Of a DNA stretch of 64,000 bases, positions 46,821 to 56,026 are shown piece after piece (the first letter of the stretch is position 1; each line of letters starts with the position of its first letter). Under the pieces are notes generated by a model. The model was not told where the DNA came from. It worked only from the letters and a program-made list of their open reading frames with translations, and searched no databases. This DNA comes from Catenulispora acidiphila DSM 44928 (lineage in GTDB: Bacteria; Actinomycetota; Actinomycetes; Streptomycetales; Catenulisporaceae). Location: assembly GCF_000024025.1 (NCBI RefSeq), contig NC_013131.1, forward strand, positions 7,440,001 through 7,504,000, in the 5' to 3' direction. The translations under genes and the position numbers were made by a program.

Positions 46821-48713
46821 TCAGTCCGCCGTGTTCTGCGTGCCCGAATACTGCTGCCATTCGTTGGCCGACTGGCCGGGGACGGCTTTGCCGTCGGCGC
46901 CGGTTCCAGTGCCGGTTCCAGCTCCGGCTCCGGCGTTCTCGCCGTCCGCGCCGTCCCCGCCGCCCTGGCCGCCCCAGCCCGCGCCGCCGTCGCCGTCGTC
47001 TTGGCCGCCCCAGTCCTGGTTGGCCCAGTCACCCTGCTGCGCGGCCTTCATCGGCAGGGCGAATCCGAGGACGAACGCCGCGGCGAGCAGCCCGACGACC
47101 GTCCAGATCGTCTCCTGCACCGCCGAGCTGAAGCCCGCCTTGGCGGCCTTGACCGCGGTGGTGCCGACGGCCTGGCCGACCTCCGGGCCGTGCTCGGCGG
47201 AGGCCTTGCCGACCGCGGTGTTCAGGACGGCGCAGGAGGCCGGGACGGCGGCCGGGTCGCTGGCCGTGGCCCGGTCCTGCTCGCAGGTGTGCAGGTTCGC
47301 CAGGATCGTGTCCTGGTCCGCGGAGCTGACCCCGGCCACGCTCAGCTGCGTGCGCAGGGCCGGCGCGTGGCTGTCCACGGCTGAGGCGACGTGGCCGCCG
47401 AGCACCCCGAAGAACACCGTGCCGACCACCGCGATGCCGAGCGCCCCGGCGAACTGCTGCACCGCGTTCAGCGTGCCGGAGGCCGAGCCGTACTCGCCGG
47501 CCTCCACCCCGGCCAGCACGATGTCGAAGAACGGCGCCAGGAACATGCCCAGGCCGATGCCGGTGAACAGCAGCGAGGGGATCAGGTCGTAGGGGGTCAG
47601 GCCGGTCCCGGCGTAGTGGATCGTCAGGAACGTGCCGATCACCCCGGCGGTCATGCTCACCAGGCCCAGGTGCAGCATGCGCCGCCCGAGCTTGGCGGCC
47701 AGGCCCGCGCCGGCCGCGATGAACCCGACGACGCTGCCGACGGCCTGCGGCAAAGTGGTCAGACCGGCCTTCAGCGGGGAGTAGCCCAGACCGATCTGCA
47801 CGAAGACGGTGAACACCAGCGAGAAGCCGACGATCGCGGTGAAGAAGGCCAGGCCGGTGAACAGGCCGCCGGTGAAGGCCCGTTTGCGGAACAGCGTGGG
47901 CACCACCAGCGGGTCGCCGCCGCGGTTGTGGATGCGGGTCTCCACCCAGCCGAAGATCCCGAAGACCACCACCGAGGCGGCGATCATCACGAAGGTCCAG
48001 GCCGGCCAGCCCAGCGAGCGGCCCTGCACCACCGGGTAGACCACGAGCAGCGCCGCGCTCGAGGCCAGCACGGTGCCGAGCAGGTCCAGTTTGATCGGGG
48101 CGCGCTCGTCGCGGTCCGACGGCAGGTACTTGATCGCGCCGACGAGCGCCACCAGGCCCAGCGGCAGGTTGATCAGGAAGATCATGCGCCAGCTGCTGCC
48201 GAACAGGTTGGCGTCGATCAGGGTGCCGGCGATCACCGGGCCGAGCACGGTGGAGAAGCCCATCGCCGGCCCGTAGGCGCCGAAGGCCTTGGCCAGCTCC
48301 TGCGGCGGGAAAACCGCCTTGATCACGCCCAGGCCCTGGGGCAGCATCACCGCGCCGAACAGGCCCTGCGCCACCCGGCAGCCGATCAGCATGCCCGGGG
48401 AGAAGGAGCTCGCGCACAGCACCGAGGCCACGGTGAAGCCGATGACGCCGACGATGAAGACCGGTTTGCGGCCGTAGATGTCGCCGAGCCGGCCGCCGGT
48501 GATCAGGCCGGCGGCCATGGCCAGCGTGTAGCCGGCACCGAGCCACTGGATCAGCGCCGGCCCGCCGCCGATGTCGGCCCGGATGGTGGGACCGGCGATG
48601 TTGGTGACCAGCGAGTCGAGCAGGTCCATCACCGAGGCCAGCAGGACGACGGCGAAGGCCGCCCAGCGCCAGCGGTAGGGGGGACCGGCCGTGGCCGGGT
48701 TGTTCCACGTCAT
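46821..48713 (-). CDS. MFS exporter of the polyketide cluster (DHA2, with Gly/Asp-rich tail)
   Basis: 630 residues, about 14 transmembrane spans. FAVVLLASVMDLLDSLVTNI opens span 1, and GGRLGDIYGRKPVFIVGVIG is motif A. A large loop with two Cys (NLHTCEQDRATASDP... PASCAVL) lies between the last spans, as in many antibiotic efflux DHA2 proteins. The extra C-terminal ~70 residues are hydrophilic and Gly/Asp/Gln-rich (WGGQDDGDGGAGWGGQGGGD), unusual for the family. Divergent from a TetR gene, the ActII-ORF1/ORF2 arrangement: repressor and self-resistance pump. Confidence 0.92.
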   Translation of the reverse strand: MTWNNPATAGPPYRWRWAAFAVVLLASVMDLLDSLVTNIAGPTIRADIGGGPALIQWLGAGYTLAMAAGLITGGRLGDIYGRKPVFIVGVIGFTVASVLCASSFSPGMLIGCRVAQGLFGAVMLPQGLGVIKAVFPPQELAKAFGAYGPAMGFSTVLGPVIAGTLIDANLFGSSWRMIFLINLPLGLVALVGAIKYLPSDRDERAPIKLDLLGTVLASSAALLVVYPVVQGRSLGWPAWTFVMIAASVVVFGIFGWVETRIHNRGGDPLVVPTLFRKRAFTGGLFTGLAFFTAIVGFSLVFTVFVQIGLGYSPLKAGLTTLPQAVGSVVGFIAAGAGLAAKLGRRMLHLGLVSMTAGVIGTFLTIHYAGTGLTPYDLIPSLLFTGIGLGMFLAPFFDIVLAGVEAGEYGSASGTLNAVQQFAGALGIAVVGTVFFGVLGGHVASAVDSHAPALRTQLSVAGVSSADQDTILANLHTCEQDRATASDPAAVPASCAVLNTAVGKASAEHGPEVGQAVGTTAVKAAKAGFSSAVQETIWTVVGLLAAAFVLGFALPMKAAQQGDWANQDWGGQDDGDGGAGWGGQGGGDGADGENAGAGAGTGTGTGADGKAVPGQSANEWQQYSGTQNTAD

Positions 48714-48802
48714 GACTGCGACCTCGAGTCGGCTCAAGAGACGAGATGGGTGGTGCTGAGGGAAGAGCTTCGGACCGCTTCCATCGTCCCGATCACTGAT
48801 CG

Positions 48803-48826
48803 GTTGACGATCGATGCTCTGTCAAC
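48803..48826. promoter_or_regulatory. operator-like inverted repeat between exporter and TetR
   Basis: GTTGAC-N12-GTCAAC with GATCGATC-like inner sequence in the divergent promoter region. Probable binding site of the adjacent TetR protein. Confidence 0.5.
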
Positions 48827-48907
48827 GATTCCCATTCGACTAGCGATCGCTGTTCGTGTCAAGTAGGCTGCAGCGTGAGATCGCCCGAACGGTGTGAGGA
48901 GCGCCCA

Positions 48908-49648
48908 GTGACCACAAGCGACGGCGTCGACCTGCCCGCACCGCCGTGGCGCCCCGCCCGGGGCCCGCGGCGGCCCGTCCGTCAGCGCCTGCCGCTGTCC
49001 AAGGACCTGATCGTCGCCACCGCGCTGCGCATCGCGGTCGCCGAAGGCCTGGACGCCGTCACCGTGCGGCGCGTCGGCGAGGAGTTGGAGACCGGCTCGG
49101 CCAGCTTGTACACGCACATCTCCGGCAAAGACGAGCTGTTCGAGCTGGTGCTGGACGCGGCCACCGCGGACGTCACGGTCCCGGCGCCGGAGACCGGGCG
49201 CTGGATGGAGCAGGTGCACGAGGTCGCCTGGCAGATCTACCGGGTGCTCACGGCGCACAACGACGTGGCGCGGGTCTCGCTGGGGGTGATCCCCACCGGG
49301 CCGAACATGCTGCGGATCGCCGAAGGGCTGCTGGACATCATGATCAGCGGCGGGGTGCCGGTGCAGACCGCCGCGTGGACCATCGACAGGCTGCTGCTGT
49401 ACATCGCTTCGGACGCGTATCAGAGTGCGCTGTTTCTGGCTCACCGGAAGCCGGAGCAGAGCATTCCGGAGTATGCGGTGCAGTTCCTGAGCGATATTCG
49501 GGAGTTCTACGCTTCGCTGCCGGCCGATCGGTTCCCCCATACGAGCGGGAATGCCGAGACGCTCACCACGGGCGGCGGGGATGAGCGGTTCGAGTACGGG
49601 TTGAGTTTGCTGTTGGACGGGTTGGCGGCTCGGTTGCCTGGGGCTTAA
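48908..49648 (+). CDS. TetR-family regulator of the exporter
   Basis: 246 residues from GTG 48908 (GTGAGGAGCG upstream). The helix-turn-helix begins after a Pro/Arg-rich leader: LPLSKDLIVATALRIAVAEG, LDAVTVRRVGEELETGSASL and YTHISGKDELFELVLDAATA, followed by a TetR_C ligand domain (YRVLTAHNDVARVSLGVIPT, MLRIAEGLLDIMISGGVPVQ). Same size and context as ActII-ORF1-type repressors that sense the product or a late intermediate and release the exporter promoter. Confidence 0.88.
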   Translation: MTTSDGVDLPAPPWRPARGPRRPVRQRLPLSKDLIVATALRIAVAEGLDAVTVRRVGEELETGSASLYTHISGKDELFELVLDAATADVTVPAPETGRWMEQVHEVAWQIYRVLTAHNDVARVSLGVIPTGPNMLRIAEGLLDIMISGGVPVQTAAWTIDRLLLYIASDAYQSALFLAHRKPEQSIPEYAVQFLSDIREFYASLPADRFPHTSGNAETLTTGGGDERFEYGLSLLLDGLAARLPGA

Positions 49649-49669
49649 GGCTGGCGCCGCCGCCTTGCT

Positions 49670-50629
49670 TCATGCGTGGCAGGGCGGCATGCCTCCGTGG
49701 TACTCGGCCATCTCGCCGAAGATGCGGGGGACGTCCAGCGGAGTGCCTTCGGGGGCTCCGTCGAGTTCTGCGTAGACGCGCGCGAGGTTGCCGACGAGGC
49801 GTTCGGTTTCGCGGAGGTCGGCGAAGCGGCCGAGGTCGGTGGTGCGGGCCAGGGCCAACGGGTCCAGTTCGCGTTCGCGGCCGCTCTTCGCCAGGTCTTG
49901 GAGCCAGTGGAGGTATTCCTCGGCGACGTCGAACAGTTCGGGACCGCCTACCGGGCCGTGGCCGGGGACGACTGTTTCGGCGCCCAGGGCGCGGAGGCGG
50001 TCGATCGCGCGCAGGGATCCCGTGACGGAGCCCATCAGGCAGAAGGGGGTCGCGCCGCCGAGGACCACGTCGCCGACGAAGAGGATGCCGTCGTCGGGGA
50101 GGTGGACGACGGAGTCGTCGGGGGTGTGGGCCGGTCCTACGTGCAGGACTTCTATGGTGCGGGTGTCGTCGGTGCGGGTGTCGTCGTCGCCGAAGCGGTA
50201 GGCGTCGCGGTAGGTGGTGGTCGGGAGCGTGAGTTCGATGTCGCCCCAGTCGGCGCGCGGCCATACCGCCAGCAGGGCCAGGCCCAGCTCGGCCATGGCC
50301 GTGGCGGTGCGTTCGTGGGCGATGATCGTGGCTTCGGGGGCGAAGGCGGCGTTGCCGAAGGTGTGGTCGCCGTGGTGGTGGGTGTTGACGACGGCGAGGG
50401 CGGGGCCTTCTTCGGTCGTTCGCGTGGCTGCGGCTTCGGCGGCCCGGTCGACGATCTCGCGGAGGCGGCGGGAGCGGCGTTCGGTGGCCATGGTGTCGAC
50501 GACGACGGTGCGGGCCGGGCCGGTGATCACGCCGGCGTTGCTCAGGCACCAGCCGCCGTCGTACTGGACGACGGCGAGGACCCCGTCACCGATCTCGGCG
50601 ACCTCGGGTTCGGCGAAGCCGGTGTTCAC
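49670..50629 (-). CDS. metallo-beta-lactamase-fold protein, possible ActIV-like cyclase
   Basis: 319 residues from GTG 50629, overlapping the carboxylase stop (GTGA). Zinc-binding motif [20 protein letters not shown] (H-x-H-x-D-H), [20 protein letters not shown] and VGDVVLGG (Asp), [12 protein letters not shown] (His). ActIV-type second-ring cyclase/thioesterases of actinorhodin-like pathways have this fold and length. Encoded in the malonyl-supply operon of a type II cluster, it is a good candidate for cyclisation and release from ACP, but a hydrolase of other thioesters or lactones fits equally. Confidence 0.75.
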   Translation of the reverse strand: MNTGFAEPEVAEIGDGVLAVVQYDGGWCLSNAGVITGPARTVVVDTMATERRSRRLREIVDRAAEAAATRTTEEGPALAVVNTHHHGDHTFGNAAFAPEATIIAHERTATAMAELGLALLAVWPRADWGDIELTLPTTTYRDAYRFGDDDTRTDDTRTIEVLHVGPAHTPDDSVVHLPDDGILFVGDVVLGGATPFCLMGSVTGSLRAIDRLRALGAETVVPGHGPVGGPELFDVAEEYLHWLQDLAKSGRERELDPLALARTTDLGRFADLRETERLVGNLARVYAELDGAPEGTPLDVPRIFGEMAEYHGGMPPCHA

Positions 50630-52482
50630 AGCGTCTCCTCGATGCGGCAGACCGGTTCCCCGGCGGCGATGACGTCGCCCGGGACCACGGCGAGCTTGGT
50701 GATCACGCCGTCGCGGTGGGCGGGCAGCGGCTGCTCCATCTTCATCGCCTCCATGACCACGACGGTCTCGCCCGCCCGGACGGTTTGGCCCTCGATGACC
50801 CGCAGCGCGACGACCGTGCCGGTCATCGGGGCGACGAGTTCTTCGCCGGCTGCCGGGGCGATGCCGCGGGGACGGGAAATGCGGCGGGCGCGCTGGGTAG
50901 CCGGGACGGCTTCGGCGGGGGTCAGGCCGATCGGGAGGGTCATTTCCAGCCGTTTGCCGGCGACTTCGACGACGACTGTGGTGCGCTCGCCGGCGCCCAC
51001 GACCTCGCCGGGGGTGCCGGCGTAGGGCGGGATCGTGTTGTCGAATTCGGTCTCGATCCAGCGGGTGTGGACGTGGAACGGGCCCTCTTCCGGCGTGAAC
51101 GCCGGGTCGTCCATCACCGCGACGTGGAACGTCAGCGCGGTGGGCATCCCGTCGATCTCAAACTCGGCCAGAGCGCGGCGGGCACGCTCCACAGCCTGCT
51201 GCCGATCGCGGCCGGAGATGATCAGCTTCGCCAGCAGCGAGTCGAAGTTCTGTCCGATCTCCGCACCCTGCTCGATCCCGGAGTCCAGACGCACGCCCGG
51301 ACCCGACGGCGGACGCCATGTGGTCACCACACCGGGGGCGGGCAGGAAGTTCCGACCCGGGTCCTCACCATTGATCCGGAACTCGAAGGAGTGCCCACGA
51401 ACCTCCGGATCGCCGTAGCCCAGCTCCTCGCCATCAGCGATCCGGAACATCTCCCGCACCAGGTCGAGACCGGTGACTTCCTCGGTGACCGGGTGCTCCA
51501 CCTGCAAACGGGTGTTCACCTCCAAGAAGGAGATGGTGCCGTCCTGACCGACCAGGAACTCGCAGGTCCCGGCCCCGACGTACCCGGCTTCCTTCAAGAT
51601 CGCCTTGGACGCCCGGTACAGCTCAGCAGTCTGCTCCTCGCTCAAATACGGCGCGGGAGCCTCCTCCACCAGCTTCTGGTGCCGGCGCTGCAACGAGCAG
51701 TCACGCGTGGAGACCACGACCACGTTGCCGTGCTTGTCAGCCAGGCACTGCGTCTCCACATGCCGCGGCCGGTCCAGGTAGCGCTCCACGAAGCACTCGC
51801 CGCGACCGAAGGCACTGACCGCCTCACGCACCGCCGAGTCGAACAGCTCCGGAATCTCCTCCAGCGTGCGCGCCACCTTCAACCCACGCCCACCGCCACC
51901 GAACGCCGCCTTGATCGCCACCGGCAGCCCGTGCTCCTTGGCGAACGCCACCACCTCGTCGGACCCGCTCACCGGATCGGCCGTACCGGCCACCAGCGGC
52001 GCCCCGACACGCTGCGCGATATGCCGCGCCGAAACCTTGTCACCCAACGAACTGATCGCCGCCGCCGACGGACCGATCCACGTCAGACCGGCGTCCACCA
52101 CCGCCTGCGCGAACTCGGCGTTCTCCGAAAGAAATCCATACCCGGGATGCACCGCGTCCGCCCCGGAATCAACCGCGGCCTTCACCAACTTCCCGATCAC
52201 CAGATACGACTCGGCAGGCGTGGACCCGCCCAACGCCCAAGCCTCATCAGCCACCCGCACATGCAACGCGTCCCGATCCGGCTCGGCATACACCGCCACC
52301 GAACCCATACCCGCATCCCGACACGCCCGAGCCACCCGGACCGCGATCTCACCCCGATTGGCGATCAGCACCTTGCGGATACCCGGCCGCGACAACTCGC
52401 CCGCCGACCGCGGATCCCCGCCGACACCTCGCTCAGTCAGATCGCCCCGCGCCGCACGCGCCCCACCCGCGCCCCGCCTCAC
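50626..52482 (-). CDS. accA: acyl-CoA carboxylase alpha subunit (biotin carboxylase + BCCP)
   Basis: 618 residues if started at GTG 52482, which overlaps the epsilon subunit stop (GTGA); the conserved part begins at [20 protein letters not shown] near 52380, so TTG 52395 is possible. ATP-grasp biotin carboxylase: [57 protein letters not shown]. Then the biotinyl domain with the carboxylated-biotin lysine in [20 protein letters not shown]. With the beta and epsilon subunits it makes malonyl-CoA for the PKS. Confidence 0.93.
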   Translation of the reverse strand: MRRGAGGARAARGDLTERGVGGDPRSAGELSRPGIRKVLIANRGEIAVRVARACRDAGMGSVAVYAEPDRDALHVRVADEAWALGGSTPAESYLVIGKLVKAAVDSGADAVHPGYGFLSENAEFAQAVVDAGLTWIGPSAAAISSLGDKVSARHIAQRVGAPLVAGTADPVSGSDEVVAFAKEHGLPVAIKAAFGGGGRGLKVARTLEEIPELFDSAVREAVSAFGRGECFVERYLDRPRHVETQCLADKHGNVVVVSTRDCSLQRRHQKLVEEAPAPYLSEEQTAELYRASKAILKEAGYVGAGTCEFLVGQDGTISFLEVNTRLQVEHPVTEEVTGLDLVREMFRIADGEELGYGDPEVRGHSFEFRINGEDPGRNFLPAPGVVTTWRPPSGPGVRLDSGIEQGAEIGQNFDSLLAKLIISGRDRQQAVERARRALAEFEIDGMPTALTFHVAVMDDPAFTPEEGPFHVHTRWIETEFDNTIPPYAGTPGEVVGAGERTTVVVEVAGKRLEMTLPIGLTPAEAVPATQRARRISRPRGIAPAAGEELVAPMTGTVVALRVIEGQTVRAGETVVVMEAMKMEQPLPAHRDGVITKLAVVPGDVIAAGEPVCRIEETL

Positions 52483-52718
52483 CGACCGGCCCCCGGCCAC
52501 GGCCCGCCGCCGACCCCGGTCCACGCCGCCGCCGGCAGATGCCGTCCGCGCGCGTGGGTGATCCGCCGCCGCGAGTGCCAGTGCGGGCGGGTCGTGCGCG
52601 ACACCGGCCGCACAACTGTCCGCGCGGTCGCGGCCAGGCTCAGCAGTACCGTGACCGCCGCCGCCAGTTCCTCTGGGGTGGGGTTGCCGCGCAGTACGGT
52701 GAAGTGTCCCCCGGGCAT
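52479..52718 (-). CDS. accE: acyl-CoA carboxylase epsilon subunit
   Basis: 79 residues from ATG 52718 behind AAGGAGGCAGCG. Small epsilon subunit of actinobacterial acyl-CoA carboxylases: [20 protein letters not shown] is the conserved 'V-x-R-G-x-P-x-x-E-E-L-A-A' helix, and the C-terminus ends in a Trp-rich piece ([20 protein letters not shown]). It stabilises the alpha-beta complex. Order beta-epsilon-alpha with overlapping stops is the usual one. Confidence 0.9.
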   Translation of the reverse strand: MPGGHFTVLRGNPTPEELAAAVTVLLSLAATARTVVRPVSRTTRPHWHSRRRITHARGRHLPAAAWTGVGGGPWPGAGR

Positions 52719-52750
52719 CGCTGCCTCCTTCTGGTCGCGTGGGCTGCCGG

Positions 52751-54340
52751 TCACATCGGCGGGTTGCCGTGTTTGCGGACGGGGTTGGGTTCGTACTTGC
52801 CGCGGAGCATGGCCAGGGCTTCGATCAGGATCGGGCGGGTGTCCGAGGGGTCGATGACGTCGTCCACGAGGCCGTGTTCGGCGGCGTAGTCGGGGTGCGT
52901 CAACTGGCGGCGGTACTCCGTCATACGTTGGGTGCGGACGGCTTCGGGGTCGGCGGCGGCTGCTATCTCGCGGCGGAAGAGGACGTCGGCTGCCGCCTGG
53001 GCGCCCATCACCGCGATCTCGTTGACCGGCCAGGCGTAGGAGAGGTCGGCGCCGATGGAGCGGGAGTCCATCACGATGTAGGCGCCGCCGTAGGCCTTGC
53101 GGAGGACCACCTGGACGCGGGGGACTGTGGCGTCGCAGTACGCGTACAGGAGCTTCGCGCCGTGGCGGATGATGCCGTCGCGTTCCTGGTCGGTGCCGGG
53201 GAGGAACCCGGGGACGTCCACCAGCGAGACGATCGGGAGGTGGAAGGCGTCGCAGAGTTGGACGAAGCGGGCCGCCTTCTGGGCGGCGGCGATGTCCAGG
53301 GCGCCGGCCAGGACCGCGGCCTGGTTGGCCAGGACGCCGACCGGGTGGCCGTCCAGCCGCGCCAGGGCGCACACCACGTTCGGCGCCCAGCTTTCGTGGA
53401 CCTCCAGGTAGTCGCCGTCGTCGAAGACCTCGCCGAGGACCGCGCGCACGTCGTACACCCGGTTCAGCTCCGCGGGCACCAGGTCCAGCAGCGCCTCGCA
53501 GCGGCGGTCGGGGGTGTCCGCCGGCGGCGTCCAGGGCGGTGCGGTGTGGTTGTTGTCGGGCAGGAACGCCAGCAGCGTGCGGACCGCCTCGAAGCACTCG
53601 CGCTCGTCGTCGTGCACGAAGGCCGCCACGCCGGAGGTCCTCGCGTGGACGTCGGCGCCGCCCAGATCCTCGTGCGTGACCTGCTCGCCGGTCACCGCGC
53701 GGACCACGTCCGGGCCGGTGACGTACATCTGCCCGGCGCCGCGGACCATGAACACGAAGTCGCACAGGGCCGGGGCGTACGCCGCGCCGCCGGCGCACGG
53801 GCCCAGGACCACACTGATCTGCGGGATCACGCCGGAGCCGCGCACGTGCCGGGAGAAGATGCCGCCATAGCCGGCCAGCGCGACCACGCCCTCCTGGATG
53901 CGCGCCCCGGCGCCGTCGCACAGGGCGATCAGCGGCGCGCCGGTCGCCAGCGCCAGGTCCATCACCTTGTGGATCTTCGCGGCGTGGGCCTCGCCGAGGG
54001 AGCCGCCGAAGACCCGGAAGTCGTGCGCGTAGTAGAACACCCGGCGTCCGTCGACCGCGCCCCAGCCGGCGACCACGCCGTCGCCGTACGGGCGCTTGGC
54101 CTCCAGCCCGAAGCCCGAGGCGCGGTGTCGGCGCAGGGTCTCCACCTCGACGCAGGACCCTTCGTCGAACAGCGCCGCCAGGCGTTCCTCGACCGTGAGT
54201 TTGCCGCGGGAGTGCTGGATGCCGGGTTCGGCGCGCGCCGCCAGGATCTCGGCGCGGGTGCGGCGGTGCTCCCTGGCGCGGGCACGCATGTCCGCCGCCG
54301 CAGGGGCGGAGCCGGCGCGGGTTTGGGCCGAGGTCTGCAT
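52751..54340 (-). CDS. accB: acyl-CoA carboxylase beta subunit (carboxyltransferase)
   Basis: 529 residues. Two crotonase-like domains of the carboxyltransferase: N-domain [41 protein letters not shown]-domain [20 protein letters not shown] and [20 protein letters not shown]. The residue after GGAY is Ile; in Streptomyces enzymes Ile here goes with acetyl-CoA acceptance and Asp with propionyl-CoA only, so malonyl-CoA formation is expected. First gene of the accB-accE-accA-MBL operon, with a SARP-type array just upstream of its ATG. Confidence 0.93.
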   Translation of the reverse strand: MQTSAQTRAGSAPAAADMRARAREHRRTRAEILAARAEPGIQHSRGKLTVEERLAALFDEGSCVEVETLRRHRASGFGLEAKRPYGDGVVAGWGAVDGRRVFYYAHDFRVFGGSLGEAHAAKIHKVMDLALATGAPLIALCDGAGARIQEGVVALAGYGGIFSRHVRGSGVIPQISVVLGPCAGGAAYAPALCDFVFMVRGAGQMYVTGPDVVRAVTGEQVTHEDLGGADVHARTSGVAAFVHDDERECFEAVRTLLAFLPDNNHTAPPWTPPADTPDRRCEALLDLVPAELNRVYDVRAVLGEVFDDGDYLEVHESWAPNVVCALARLDGHPVGVLANQAAVLAGALDIAAAQKAARFVQLCDAFHLPIVSLVDVPGFLPGTDQERDGIIRHGAKLLYAYCDATVPRVQVVLRKAYGGAYIVMDSRSIGADLSYAWPVNEIAVMGAQAAADVLFRREIAAAADPEAVRTQRMTEYRRQLTHPDYAAEHGLVDDVIDPSDTRPILIEALAMLRGKYEPNPVRKHGNPPM

Positions 54341-54363
54341 GCCCGAAAGCGTCGCGCCCGGCC

Positions 54364-54381
54364 CTGGAGACCCGCTTGAGA
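54364..54381 (-). promoter_or_regulatory. SARP-type heptad repeats before the carboxylase operon
   Basis: On the minus strand TCTCAAG-CGGG-TCTCCAG, two heptads at 11-bp period, 23 bp before the accB ATG, implying a very short or leaderless transcript. Confidence 0.55.
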
Positions 54382-54409
54382 ACGGACCGGGGCCGGGCGC
54401 GGACGCCGG

Positions 54410-55168
54410 TCAGGAGGCCAGGATCGCCTGGTGGACCTCGCGGACCTCGGCGCCGGGCTCCAGACCGAGTTCGTCGATCAGCACGCTGCGCAGATCCTGG
54501 TAGGCGCGCAGGGCCTCGACCCGGCGGCCGGACTGGGACAGGGCCCGCATGTACTGGGCGTGGAAGGACTCGTTGAACGGGTGCCGCCGGGTCAGCGAGA
54601 CCAGCTCGCCGATGACCTGGTCGACCCGTCCGACCTGGAGGTCCGCCTCGATGCGCAGGCCCATCGCCTGCAGCCGCGCCTCCTCCAGACGGCGGGTCTC
54701 GGCCTGGAGCGCCGGGCCGGGCACGATGCCGCCGAAGGCGTTGCCGGACCACAGTTCCAGCGCGCCGCGCCACATGCGGCCGGCCTCGGCGAAGCGCCGT
54801 TGGACCATGGCCTCCCTGGCGGCGGAGCTCAGGGTGTCGAAGCGGAACAGGTCGCTGTCACCCGCCGCGCAGCTGAGACGGTAGCCGTCGGCGTGCGTGG
54901 CCAGTTGGCAGGAGGCGACTTCGCGCAGGCTCATCCCCGAAACCTGCGCGAACACCTTGCGGATGTGAAGGATGTACGTCTGCAGCGTCGTCCGCGCGCT
55001 GCGCGGCGGACGACCGTCCCAGATCTCGTTCATCAGGGCCTCGCCGGTGACGACCCGGCCGGCATTCAGTGCCAGCAACGCCAGCACGGTGCGCGGTTTG
55101 GCCCCCGCGGGCACCACTGTTTCGCCGTTGACAATGACGTCGAAGGCTCCGAGCATGCGAACACGCAT
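54410..55168 (-). CDS. SARP-family pathway activator
   Basis: 252 residues. N-terminal OmpR-type winged helix (MRVRMLGAFDVIVNGETVVP, KPRTVLALLALNAGRVVTGE, LMNEIWDGRPPRSARTTLQT and YILHIRKVF) followed by the bacterial transcriptional activation domain (FRFDTLSSAAREAMVQRRFA, to FNESFHAQYMRALSQSGRRV and EALRAYQDLRSVLIDELGLE). Same size class as ActII-ORF4 and RedD. These activators bind 11-bp-spaced heptads next to -10 boxes; seven such arrays occur at this cluster's promoters. Predicted pathway-specific switch. Confidence 0.93.
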   Translation of the reverse strand: MRVRMLGAFDVIVNGETVVPAGAKPRTVLALLALNAGRVVTGEALMNEIWDGRPPRSARTTLQTYILHIRKVFAQVSGMSLREVASCQLATHADGYRLSCAAGDSDLFRFDTLSSAAREAMVQRRFAEAGRMWRGALELWSGNAFGGIVPGPALQAETRRLEEARLQAMGLRIEADLQVGRVDQVIGELVSLTRRHPFNESFHAQYMRALSQSGRRVEALRAYQDLRSVLIDELGLEPGAEVREVHQAILAS

Positions 55169-55306
55169 TAAGGTTCTCCCCCTCCAGAACTCATAGTGCG
55201 GGCGTACTCCGGAATCCCCCGTGGCTACCGCGGGTTCACCGCTTTAACGGATGCTTAGCCCATTGGGCTTCAATTTCACAATCCGGACACACCCACCACA
55301 GCGAGT

Positions 55307-55332
55307 GACCATAGCAGTACTCTGCTATGGTC
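55307..55332. promoter_or_regulatory. 26-bp palindrome upstream of the SARP gene
   Basis: GACCATAGCAG-TACT-CTGCTATGGTC, perfect 11-base arms, 139 bp upstream of the SARP start codon. A-T content is higher than nearby; a regulator site for SARP expression is the likeliest reading. Confidence 0.55.
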
Positions 55333-55699
55333 GCAAGCCTGCCCAAAGGGGGTGTCTGGGGCGCGAAGTGGCACGCGAGCCGGGCGTCACGCGCTATGGC
55401 CGCCACCCAGCGGTGCGCGGCGGTCCGGGGTTGCCCTGATGACTCGGAACCCTTTGTTTCGCATTTGTTTCACGCCACCTCCCTAAAGCAGTCCGCTTTT
55501 ATTCCGGTATATTGCGCGAAGCCTGCGCGAGGCGTCGGCGACCCGTGGGCGGATCGGAGGAGAGCATCGCCGAGCTGTGCGAAGCAGCCGCCGACCTCAT
55601 CGGGACACGACGATCATTTGGTCTCGGCTCGCGCCTGGATTGCCCCTGGCTGGCACGACCGGATTCACACCCGAAGTACCGAGCCGGCCTTCCCCACCA
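55333..55699. other. gene-free stretch
   Basis: No credible gene on either strand. Codon composition is erratic and open frames are short. Holds probable upstream regulatory sequence of the SARP gene on the left and decayed sequence on the right. Confidence 0.35.
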
Positions 55700-55915
55700 T
55701 CCGCATAGCGTTTGTAGAGCTGTCCGGCGCCGCACTCGCCCTAAACCCGGTCCCCAAGCGCACCGCGGCGTTCGGAGCAAGCTTCCCCCCGCTCACCACG
55801 TCACTGCTCAGCAGGACGCGGCGCGCGGCCGGAAGGTCGACAGGTGTGTCCGAAGATCGTCTCGCGGCGCAGAGCCGGCGCCTCGCGATACACGGTCAGC
55901 GCCGACTCGCCGCTC
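55700..55915 (-). pseudogene. decayed C-terminus of a GH13 alpha-glucosidase-like gene
   Basis: Two minus-strand pieces in different frames: SALTVYREAPALRRETIFG (~55912-55858), resembling 'L-x-L-Y-R-x-A-L-x-L-R-R-E' of GH13 glucosidases, then VDLPAARRVLLSSDVVSGGK and LAPNAAVRLG (~55845-55750), resembling their C-terminal beta domain ('V-L-L-S-S-D ... L-A-P-N-x-A-V-W-L'). The frameshift between them and the absence of the barrel mark it as a relic. It lies just left of the GH18 gene on the same strand. Confidence 0.45.
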
Positions 55916-56026
55916 CTGATCCTGCACCGCCGCCGTGACCTCACTCCAGGAGGTCCCCGGCGTCCCCGGATCAGGCTGCCCTCAGCTTCGATCAGGCCGC
56001 TGCGACGGCCCGACAGTGCAGGTCTT

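Noticed and set aside
47391-48866. 491-codon plus-strand open frame opposite the exporter
   Set aside because: His/Gln/Asp/Arg-rich antisense text; the minus strand encodes a clear 14-span transporter.
52479-54773. Long minus-strand frame running from the SARP gene through accB into accE
   Set aside because: Arg/Pro/Gly-rich except for the last 79 codons, which are the real accE from ATG 52718.
54410-55171. 246-codon plus-strand frame opposite the SARP gene
   Set aside because: Gly/Arg/Gln-rich antisense text; the minus strand has clear SARP domains.
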